The translations under genes and the position numbers were made by a program. Shown in pieces: positions 8,344-12,763 of a stretch of 12,763 bases of DNA. The stretch comes from Bacteroidales bacterium (lineage in GTDB: Bacteria; Bacteroidota; Bacteroidia; Bacteroidales; P3), in NCBI GenBank assembly GCA_031286005.1, contig JAITVC010000052.1, positions 1 through 12,763 on the forward strand, given 5' to 3'. Every line of letters starts with the position of its first letter. Position 1 is the stretch's first letter. Under the pieces are notes generated by a model. It was not told the DNA's origin, searched no databases, and saw nothing but the letters and a program-made list of their open reading frames with translations.

Positions 8344-8373
8344 CAATGATACAAAAAAAATCTGAAATTACAA
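8344..8373 (-). promoter_or_regulatory. Promoter of the hc1 gene
   Basis: On the minus strand, TTG (8373-8371) is followed by exactly 19 nt and TATCATTG (8351-8344), one base off TAnnTTTG. The leader to the ATG at 8310 is about 30 nt. It lies back to back with the DUF4271 promoter, the two -7 boxes being about 40 bp apart. Confidence 0.65.
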
Positions 8374-8390
8374 TATTACCAATTTTTTTG

Positions 8391-8398
8391 TATCTTTG
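8391..8398 (+). promoter_or_regulatory. -7 box of the DUF4271 promoter
   Basis: TATCTTTG followed by CA, preceded by a T-run; there is no clear TTG at -33. The chosen start codon (8409) is 10 nt after the box, so the leader should be only 5-8 nt. The box lies within the extra N-terminal codons of the longer reading frame from 8346, which argues against that longer start. Confidence 0.65.
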
Positions 8399-8408
8399 CA
8401 CCTTGATT

Positions 8409-9221
8409 ATGCATACGCCTACTCCATACGAAAGCGAGATTTTCCACACGCATCCGGTATTTGAACTTCCGGAACCGGTTGAGGTGGGGATGTTTCAACG
8501 CCCGTCGTTGTTTTCAGAGCATTTGTTGAAACCTGTGCACGCAGAAGTTGTACCGAGAAAGGAACCGTTTAGCGATTGGTTGTATGTGTTGTTGTTTGGT
8601 TGTTTTGTGTTGTATGCTTGGTTGCTTACTTTTAATATCAAACGTGTAGGGCAGATTTTAGGCGCAACGCTTGGGCATCGTCGGTTCAGTCGTATGCAGC
8701 ACAACGGAAATGTGTTTGCAGAGCCATTCTTTTTCCCGTTTTTGCTGTTGGTCGTGCTATGCTTTTCGTTGGTCGTTTTTCGGTTAGGCGCATGGTTCGA
8801 TGCCTGGCCTTTGCAAGGTTCCAATGTGTTGACAAGTTTTGGAGGTATTGTGGCCGGAGTTGGGTTGATGTATCTGCTAAAAGTTATGTTAATCAAGATT
8901 TCATCGAGCATTTTCAAAGAACAAGCTGCCGGTATGCTGTATTTACAAATGCTGTTTGTATTTAATGTTTCCATAAGTCTGTTTTTTATACCGTTGTTGT
9001 TGATGGCGTTTTTAGCCGAAACGCAAGTGCAAACGGCAACCTTGTGGGTAATGATTTTTTTATTCGCCGTATGGTATATCTGGCGCGGTGTTCGGAGCTT
9101 TTGGGAAGTAAAATTACTGACAAAATTTTTATATGTCCATAATTTTTTGTACTTTTGCACCCTCGAAATTGGATATTACCTCCTGATTTACGTTGTTGTA
9201 AACACCGTGTTAGGGCAGTAA
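8409..9221 (+). CDS. DUF4271 domain membrane protein
   Basis: A Bacteroidota-specific integral membrane protein of unknown function, here 270 aa. A soluble N-terminal part (about 1-55, rich in Pro, Glu and His) is followed by about six or seven hydrophobic helices. These include WLYVLLFGCFVLYAWLLTF, FFFPFLLLVVLCFSLVVF, GIVAGVGLMYLLKVMLIKI, MLFVFNVSISLFFIPLLLM and a final FCTLEIGYYLLIYVVVNTVLG. ATG 8409 is chosen over an in-frame ATG at 8346 because the promoter lies between them and homologues lack the extra hydrophobic stretch. It stands at the head of the hemD-rnpA-yidD cluster, its usual neighbourhood in this phylum. A second promoter for hemD lies within its last codons. Confidence 0.85.
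   Translation: MHTPTPYESEIFHTHPVFELPEPVEVGMFQRPSLFSEHLLKPVHAEVVPRKEPFSDWLYVLLFGCFVLYAWLLTFNIKRVGQILGATLGHRRFSRMQHNGNVFAEPFFFPFLLLVVLCFSLVVFRLGAWFDAWPLQGSNVLTSFGGIVAGVGLMYLLKVMLIKISSSIFKEQAAGMLYLQMLFVFNVSISLFFIPLLLMAFLAETQVQTATLWVMIFLFAVWYIWRGVRSFWEVKLLTKFLYVHNFLYFCTLEIGYYLLIYVVVNTVLGQ
9150..9157 (+). promoter_or_regulatory. Candidate internal -7 box upstream of hemD
   Basis: TACTTTTG followed by CACC lies within the 3' end of the DUF4271 gene, about 97 nt before the hemD start. It matches TAnnTTTG but has no recognisable -33 TTG. It would allow hemD-rnpA-yidD to be transcribed apart from DUF4271. Confidence 0.35.
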
Positions 9222-9254
9222 AACAACAAACAAAGAAAACGACAAGACGCAATT

Positions 9255-10034
9255 ATGGCAAAAAAACAACCAATGACCAAAATCAAACAAGTATTGATTT
9301 CTCAACCGGCGCCTTTGGAAGGTGAACGATCCCCTTACAAAGATCTTGCAGAAAAATTTGCTTTTGATGTGGAATTTCGTAAGTTTATCAAGATAGAAGG
9401 TGTTCCGGCTCGCGAATTTCGGAAAGAGCGGATTGATATTTTAGATTTCTCGGCGGTTATCTTTACGAGTAAAAATGCCGTAGACCACTATTTCCGCATG
9501 GCGAAAGAAATGCGCTGCGAGATTCCTGTTGAGATGAAATATTTGTGCACATCGGAAACAACGGCATTCTATTTGCAAAACTATGTGCAATATCGCAAGC
9601 GGAAAATCTTTTTCCCAAAAAACCAATCGCTTGAAGCGATGATGGATTTAATTCATAAGCATCGCACGGAAAATTATCTGCTTCCGATTTCAAATGTTGG
9701 AAAAACCGATTTGCCCAAAGCGTTGGAAAAATCGAAATATAAAGTAACGAAATCAAGATTCTACCGAACCGTATCGGATGATGTGTCGGATTTAAAGATT
9801 TCAAAATATGATATATTGGTTTTTTTCAGTCCAACCGAGATAAAATCCCTATTGGATAATTTCCCCAAATTCAAGCAAGGCCAAACGGCTATTGCGGCCT
9901 TTGGCTCAACCACTACCGAAGCTGTCGAAAAAGCCAACTTGCGTTTAGACATCGCAGCGCCAAGCCCCGAACATCCATCAATGATTTCCGCTATTGACGC
10001 CTATCTGACGCAATTAGTCAAAGCAAAAAAATAA
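9255..10034 (+). CDS. hemD: Uroporphyrinogen-III synthase
   Basis: Cytoplasmic enzyme that cyclises hydroxymethylbilane to uroporphyrinogen III in haem and related tetrapyrrole synthesis. At 259 aa it has normal length. The family is poorly conserved in sequence; the features seen are the start KIKQVLISQPAP, the segment DFSAVIFTSKNAVDHYF (about residues 65-85) that matches the conserved VFTSxNAVxxF of HemD domain 1, and FFSPTEIKSLL with AAFGSTTTEAVEKANLRLDIAAPSP in the C-terminal part, matching the conserved IGxxTAxAxxxxGxxxxxxAxxPS. Position directly before rnpA and yidD is the standard Bacteroidota arrangement and supports the call. It starts 33 nt after DUF4271 and ends one base before the rnpA ATG. 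Confidence 0.9.
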   Translation: MAKKQPMTKIKQVLISQPAPLEGERSPYKDLAEKFAFDVEFRKFIKIEGVPAREFRKERIDILDFSAVIFTSKNAVDHYFRMAKEMRCEIPVEMKYLCTSETTAFYLQNYVQYRKRKIFFPKNQSLEAMMDLIHKHRTENYLLPISNVGKTDLPKALEKSKYKVTKSRFYRTVSDDVSDLKISKYDILVFFSPTEIKSLLDNFPKFKQGQTAIAAFGSTTTEAVEKANLRLDIAAPSPEHPSMISAIDAYLTQLVKAKK

Positions 10035-10035
10035 C

Positions 10036-10419
10036 ATGAACGGCGAAGCCATCAGCGGAGTTAATGCCTCGTTTCCGAAATCGGAACGTCTATGTTCCAA
10101 AATCGTTATTGATGATTTGTTTGCACGAGGAGAGTCCCGTCGTTCGGGTGGTTTCACAGTGAAATATGTGCGTGTGCATACGGACGAAGACATGGGATTG
10201 CCCAAGATTTTGATTTCCGTTCCCAAACGTTTTCAAAAACATGCCGTTGACCGAAACCGTACCAAACGCTTAATTCGCGAGGTATATCGCAAACACAAAG
10301 CCGAACATTTATCTGAGTCGCACATCAGTTCGTTGGCCATTATTTATTCCTCTCCCAAAGTGCCCGATTATACCTTTGTAGAAGAGCATTTACCGAAGTT
10401 ATTGGATAAAATCAAATGA
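10036..10419 (+). CDS. rnpA: Ribonuclease P protein component
   Basis: Small basic protein that binds RNase P RNA and helps it remove 5' leaders from precursor tRNAs. The 127 residues are close to the usual 110-135. The family signature is the RNR motif in [15 protein letters not shown] (R73, N74, R75, K77, R78, R81), preceded by [10 protein letters not shown]. The N-terminal [17 protein letters not shown] corresponds to the LxxxxxFxxVxxxG region. It starts one base after the hemD stop and its stop overlaps the yidD start (ATGA). Unlike in many other phyla it is not next to rpmH, which is normal for Bacteroidota. Confidence 0.95.
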   Translation: MNGEAISGVNASFPKSERLCSKIVIDDLFARGESRRSGGFTVKYVRVHTDEDMGLPKILISVPKRFQKHAVDRNRTKRLIREVYRKHKAEHLSESHISSLAIIYSSPKVPDYTFVEEHLPKLLDKIK

Positions 10420-10637
10420 AAAAGGTCTTCATTTTTCCATTTATTGTCTTAATTCGAGTGTATCAATACACCATTTCGCCATTCTTTCCAAACAGTTGCC
10501 GGTTCACGCCATCCTGTTCGCAATATGGCCTCGAAGCCTTTCGGAAATACGGTGTTTTCAAAGGCTTTTGGCTGACGTTAAAGCGTGTTTCGCGATGCCA
10601 TCCATGGGGTGGCGAGGGCTACGACCCAGTACCCTAA
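10416..10637 (+). CDS. yidD: Membrane protein insertion efficiency factor YidD
   Basis: Small protein on the inner face of the membrane that assists YidC-dependent insertion of membrane proteins. The 73 residues match the family length. An amphipathic N-terminal helix ([20 protein letters not shown]) is followed by the diagnostic [20 protein letters not shown] and the end [14 protein letters not shown]. The conserved cysteines C28, C34 and C61 are all present. It overlaps rnpA by 4 nt, consistent with coupled translation. Its stop codon lies inside the left arm of a long hairpin. Confidence 0.96.
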   Translation: MKKVFIFPFIVLIRVYQYTISPFFPNSCRFTPSCSQYGLEAFRKYGVFKGFWLTLKRVSRCHPWGGEGYDPVP

Positions 10638-10692
10638 TAATTCCAAACTCGGCGTTATGCTCCATCGCATGCCTTGATTTTGAAATTATTAG
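10634..10692. terminator. Long hairpin between convergent yidD and cupin genes
   Basis: CTAATAATTCCAAA (10634-10647) pairs with TTTGAAATTATTAG (10679-10692) over 14 bases; the single non-Watson-Crick position can form a G-U wobble in one of the two transcripts. The 31-nt loop has smaller complementary bits (GGC/GCC, ATGC/GCAT). It ends both converging genes, so a bidirectional terminator is likely, but there is no T-run after the stem on either strand, which makes this uncertain. Confidence 0.45.
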
Positions 10693-10701
10693 AATTGCAC
10701 T

Positions 10702-11133
10702 CTATTTATTAAGATTGTACTTTTTGATAACGAGATATTTCAATTCCGTATCCCCGGCATTGGCAATACCATGCAGCGAAAACGGCGGTGCGTAGAATGT
10801 GGTATAAGGTTGGACAACGATAGAATCTCCATTAAGATAGTATTTTGCAGAGCCTTCCACAACAAAGAAAAACTCGTCTTCTTCGTGTTGATGTGGAGCA
10901 TGAACACGTTGTCGAGGCGCAACGGTACTCATCTTCAACGTTCTTCCATCAAGGAAATTTTTATCGGCAAACCAAAATTGAAAACCCACATTGGTTTTAT
11001 CCGCTTTGGACGGGTCAAGCGTGGTAACACAATTGGTAATTGTCCATTTGTCTTGGTTTTTGGCAGCATTTTGTGCCATGAGAGCAACGGTAAGTCCGCT
11101 TGCAAGGATTAGGGTTAGAATTGTTTTTTTCAT
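10702..11133 (-). CDS. Exported cupin-domain protein
   Basis: A single-domain cupin of 143 aa with an N-terminal signal peptide (1-20, ending LMAQ), so it acts in the periplasm or outside the cell. Motif 1 is complete: H81-x-H83-(x)3-E87-(x)6-G94. Motif 2 is seen as PPFSLHGIAN, with H121 followed three residues later by N125. H81, H83, E87 and H121 form a full metal site, so the protein probably binds a metal ion and may be an enzyme or a small-ligand binder; the substrate cannot be read from sequence. The gene is alone on its strand, converges on yidD, and lies downstream of a repeat-rich region with candidate promoters. No defect is visible. Confidence 0.88.
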   Translation of the reverse strand: MKKTILTLILASGLTVALMAQNAAKNQDKWTITNCVTTLDPSKADKTNVGFQFWFADKNFLDGRTLKMSTVAPRQRVHAPHQHEEDEFFFVVEGSAKYYLNGDSIVVQPYTTFYAPPFSLHGIANAGDTELKYLVIKKYNLNK

Positions 11134-11163
11134 ACATTAAGTGTTTTTTGTTTTGTTAGATAA

Positions 11164-11189
11164 GGGGGCAGACATACAGGTCTGCCCCT
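11164..11189. repeat. REP-like palindrome
   Basis: A perfect 9-bp inverted repeat, GGGGCAGAC (11165-11173) and GTCTGCCCC (11180-11188), with a 6-nt loop. G-rich palindromes of this kind (AGGGGCAGAC...GTCTGCCCCT) recur widely in Bacteroidota intergenic regions. It sits in the 5' region of the cupin transcript if that starts upstream. Confidence 0.7.
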
Positions 11190-11217
11190 ACAAATTTATT
11201 CTTCCGCCATTTCTTCC

Positions 11218-11448
11218 ACGTTCGGCCGAGGCTGCACGCCTGGTCGGTCTATTCTCACAGGCTTTGCCTTTCTGTCCAAATGAGCAAACTAATACGTCTT
11301 CCATCTCACACTGATAATTTATACCCCACTGACATTTTTTTTGCAAATTTACATAAAACTTTTGACCTGTGCAAGTACTTAATTTTTGTCTTATCGCAGG
11401 CAAAGCCCGCTGGGATAATCCGACCGATGCACAGCATCGGCCGAACGT
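11218..11448. mobile_element. MITE-like or BIME-like element with diverged inverted arms
   Basis: The arms at 11218-11269 and 11398-11448 are reverse complements of each other along about 52 nt. They share ACGTTCGGCCGA at the outer ends, GGTCGG in the middle, and GGCTTTGCCT at the inner ends, with differences between. Some 128 bp of A/T-rich sequence separates them. Each arm carries its own small hairpin. No transposase is encoded inside, so if mobile it would be non-autonomous. A minus-strand open frame (11454-11188) exists across it, but it merely follows the repeat and does not resemble a protein family. With the REP-like palindrome just outside, the whole may be a REP-type or MITE-type insertion. 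Target duplication not found. Confidence 0.5.
11344..11374 (-). promoter_or_regulatory. Candidate promoter inside the inverted-arm element, facing the cupin gene
   Basis: On the minus strand, TTG (11374-11372), 20 nt, and TAAATTTG (11351-11344) match the Bacteroidetes consensus. It would give a leader of about 205 nt to the cupin ATG at 11133, passing through one inverted arm and the REP-like palindrome. Confidence 0.4.
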
Positions 11449-11496
11449 CCTCAATCGTTTTTTACACCCTCAAGCCACGGGGTCGTTTTCCGAGTG

Positions 11497-11504
11497 CAAA
11501 GTTA
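11497..11504 (-). promoter_or_regulatory. Second candidate minus-strand -7 box
   Basis: TAACTTTG followed by CAC on the minus strand is a full -7 match. A TTG lies 17 nt upstream (11524-11522), shorter than the usual 19-20. It also points to the cupin gene, about 360 nt away, and the 14-bp palindrome covers its -33. Confidence 0.35.
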
Positions 11505-11519
11505 CGGCCGGATTTGGGT

Positions 11520-11533
11520 TACAACCGGTTGTA
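11520..11533. repeat. Perfect 14-bp palindrome
   Basis: TACAACCGGTTGTA reads the same on both strands with no spacer, the form of a site for a dimeric DNA-binding protein. It overlaps the weak -33 of the minus-strand candidate at 11497-11504, so it could be an operator. Confidence 0.45.
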
Positions 11534-11550
11534 CAACGGGGTTACATAAA

Positions 11551-11588
11551 ACTTCCGAATTTGGCAAGGTTTTACTTCCGAATTTGGC
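11551..11588. repeat. 15-bp direct repeat, two copies 23 nt apart
   Basis: ACTTCCGAATTTGGC occurs at 11551-11565 and again, without change, at 11574-11588. The intervening bases are AAGGTTTT. Nothing coding spans it. Confidence 0.7.
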
Positions 11589-11608
11589 GATATAATTGAT
11601 ATGCTTTA

Positions 11609-11735
11609 TTCGTACCTCGTTCGATACTTATTCGATATTCCTTCGATCATTGTTCGAATGCTAATCGAAGAACGAGCGAAGAACGAGCGAAGGATGAGCG
11701 AACAAGTACCGAAGAATGTTCGAACAAAGTACGAA
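11609..11735. repeat. 11-nt phased TTCG/CGAA array
   Basis: Twelve CG dinucleotides start at 11611, 11622, 11633, 11644, 11655, 11666, 11677, 11688, 11699, 11710, 11721 and 11732, every interval being exactly 11 nt. Units on the left are TTCG-type (TTCGATACTTA, TTCGATATTCC, TTCGATCATTG). Units on the right are CGAA-type, two of them identical (CGAAGAACGAG at 11666 and 11677). The change falls at 11653-11669, where TTCGAA and ATCGAA occur. The array is thus an inverted repeat centred on 11672 with the phase kept, though variable bases are only partly complementary. I do not recognise a named element. Confidence 0.85.
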
Positions 11736-11759
11736 CCCCCCAAATAATATCATAATCCA

Positions 11760-11793
11760 TCACTATTCGCTAATCCCCATTCCCTATCCACCC
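11760..11793. repeat. Dispersed intergenic spacer repeat, copy 2
   Basis: Same orientation as the copy at 665-698, with 28 of 34 bases identical. It lies between the 11-nt array and the promoter of the Ig-like protein. Confidence 0.6.
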
Positions 11794-11856
11794 CAAATTT
11801 TTAAAAAATTTAACAAAAAATCTATTTTAATCTATGGTTTTTAGCGAAAAAATGCT

Positions 11857-11864
11857 TATCTTTG
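11857..11864 (+). promoter_or_regulatory. -7 box of the promoter for the Ig-like protein gene
   Basis: TATCTTTG followed by CA is a full match; no TTG is seen at -33. The 20 bases at 11847-11866 match 77-96, the -7 region of the first gene in the window, at 18 of 20 positions. Leader about 35 nt. Confidence 0.6.
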
Positions 11865-11902
11865 CAATAAATTTGAATCTACCCAAAAAAAACAATAAAA
11901 CC

Positions 11903-12763
11903 ATGAAACCATTTTTCAAACTCATTGTTATGGCGTGCCTGTGCTTTGGCGTGGCACACAGCGTTAAGGCGCAAACTGTGCTTTACGAAAACAACATTAC
12001 CTCTGCTAGCGATGTGAGCACGTGGACGCTGCTCGGTGCTGCCTGGCTAAATGCATCAACCTACGGTAGTTCGCTGTTTTTTTTACAGGCCAACTCCTCT
12101 GCTACCACTCCTGCTATTATTCCGGCAGGTGCAATAGGCTTGAGTCTTACTGTTTCGGCAAGGTTCGGCAACCGCTTAGTGCTGTACACTTCGCCCGACG
12201 GGGTCACGTTTACCTACCAGGGCTATTTTACGGGCAGTTCAGCCGTTGCTAACGCCACTAAAACCCTACCCGATGGCACACGCTACCTAAAGTTTATGAT
12301 GCCGACGGTAGTCGGCATAGACTATGGGTACCTATTTTCTGTGAAGGTTACGAGCACCACAACGATAAGTCTGTACCCAACCGTATTAAACATACCGGTA
12401 GGTAATACTGGAAATACTGGAAACATTACCGCCGTGTTAACGCCCGCAGCTACCAGCAGCAATACTGTAATGTGGAGCAGCAGCAACCCTGCGGTGGCAA
12501 CGGTAAGCAGCACCAGCAACAATACATCTGGTAAGGTTTCGGGCATTGCGCCCGGCACTGCCATCATTACCGCCACCGCTATTAATAGTAGAGCCACGGC
12601 AAGATGTACTGTAACGGTGCATGCACCTGTAACCGGAGTTGTTTTGAACAAAGCCTCCGCAAACATAGAGATAGGCAAGGCCGAAACCCTTACGGCAACC
12701 GTGCAGCCCACAAATGCCACTAACAAAGCCGTAAGCTGGAAGAGCAACAATACGGCGGTGGCA
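11903..12763 (+). CDS. Secreted protein with bacterial Ig-like (Big_2) domains, partial
   Basis: Open from ATG 11903 to the end of the window (287 codons), so the C-terminus is missing. Residues 1-24 form a signal peptide ending SVKAQ. Residues 25-150 are rich in Ser, Thr, Ala and aromatics and look like a beta-sandwich (for example SARFGNRLVLYTSPDGVTF), resembling N-terminal domains of secreted Bacteroidota proteins. A first Big_2 domain spans about 152-241, with VMWSSSNPAVATVS, GKVSGIAPGTAIITATA and a final CTVTVHAP. A second begins at 243 (VTGVVLNKASANIEIGKAETL) and reaches VSWKSNNTAVA at the edge. Such tandem domains are common in large surface or secreted proteins, often with a type IX secretion signal at the end, which cannot be seen here. 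Codon use favours G/C-richer choices (AGC, ACC, GCC) more than the neighbouring genes. Confidence 0.88.
   Translation, partial: MKPFFKLIVMACLCFGVAHSVKAQTVLYENNITSASDVSTWTLLGAAWLNASTYGSSLFFLQANSSATTPAIIPAGAIGLSLTVSARFGNRLVLYTSPDGVTFTYQGYFTGSSAVANATKTLPDGTRYLKFMMPTVVGIDYGYLFSVKVTSTTTISLYPTVLNIPVGNTGNTGNITAVLTPAATSSNTVMWSSSNPAVATVSSTSNNTSGKVSGIAPGTAIITATAINSRATARCTVTVHAPVTGVVLNKASANIEIGKAETLTATVQPTNATNKAVSWKSNNTAVA

Noticed and set aside
8346..8408. Upstream start for the DUF4271 gene
   Set aside because: The promoter -7 box lies inside these codons, and the added residues are not family-like.
8495..9160. Minus-strand 221-codon open frame opposite DUF4271
   Set aside because: Antisense shadow with no family motif, while the plus strand encodes a clear membrane protein in a conserved cluster.
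10634..10692. Integron attC site (palindrome with GGCGTTATGC in the loop)
   Set aside because: It lacks the RYYYAAC/GTTRRRY core boxes, and no integrase or cassette array is present.
11188..11454. Minus-strand 88-codon open frame across the inverted-arm element
   Set aside because: It follows the repeat arms and the palindrome, is rich in Arg, Ala and Cys, and resembles no protein family; repeats of this type often leave spurious open frames.
11609..11735. CRISPR array
   Set aside because: The period is 11 nt, with no 25-40 nt repeats, no spacers and no cas genes in the window.
12322..12750. Minus-strand 142-codon open frame at the right end
   Set aside because: It is the antisense shadow of the Ig-like gene; its hydrophobic, Val/Leu-rich sequence comes from the reverse of Thr/Ser/Asn-rich codons.

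Overview
The window is a stretch of a Bacteroidota chromosome, most likely from the Bacteroidales. The evidence is the ATP synthase gene order atpB-E-F-H-A-G without atpD/atpC, lineage-restricted families (DUF4271, the short histone H1-like Hc1 protein, the hemD-rnpA-yidD cluster), near absence of Shine-Dalgarno sequences, and many promoters of the Bacteroidetes type (-33 TTG, about 19-20 nt, -7 TAnnTTTG).

Layout. 1-71: the C-terminal end of an IS3-family transposase that enters from the left. 140-1450: two unrecognised exported proteins, each with its own promoter. 1507-6463: the ATP synthase operon atpB, atpE, atpF, atpH, atpA, atpG, with 1-4 nt overlaps at E/F and F/H. The beta and epsilon genes are not in the window. 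6472-8092: an EamA/DMT transporter with a TTG start and a DUF2461 protein whose start lies inside the transporter gene. A bidirectional terminator separates these from a small minus-strand gene at 8137-8310 for a 57-residue Hc1-like DNA-binding protein. A divergent promoter region follows, then DUF4271 membrane protein, hemD, rnpA and yidD (8409-10637). A minus-strand exported cupin (10702-11133) faces yidD.

11134-11902 is a 769-bp gap packed with structure: a REP-like palindrome, a pair of diverged 52-nt inverted arms about 130 bp apart, candidate minus-strand promoters facing the cupin gene, a 14-bp perfect palindrome, a 15-bp direct repeat, and a 127-bp array in which twelve CG dinucleotides lie exactly 11 nt apart, TTCG-type on the left and CGAA-type on the right. 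Beyond it, from 11903 to the window end, runs the start of a secreted protein with bacterial Ig-like (Big_2) domains.

How the genes work together. The atp operon encodes the membrane rotor and stator plus the alpha and gamma parts of the proton-driven ATP synthase; beta and epsilon must come from another locus. hemD (tetrapyrrole synthesis), rnpA (tRNA processing) and yidD (membrane protein insertion) are housekeeping genes in a tightly packed conserved cluster. The most unusual material is the 11-nt phased array and the neighbouring palindromic element. A second notable point is that the atpB promoter is so close to the start codon that its mRNA should be essentially leaderless.
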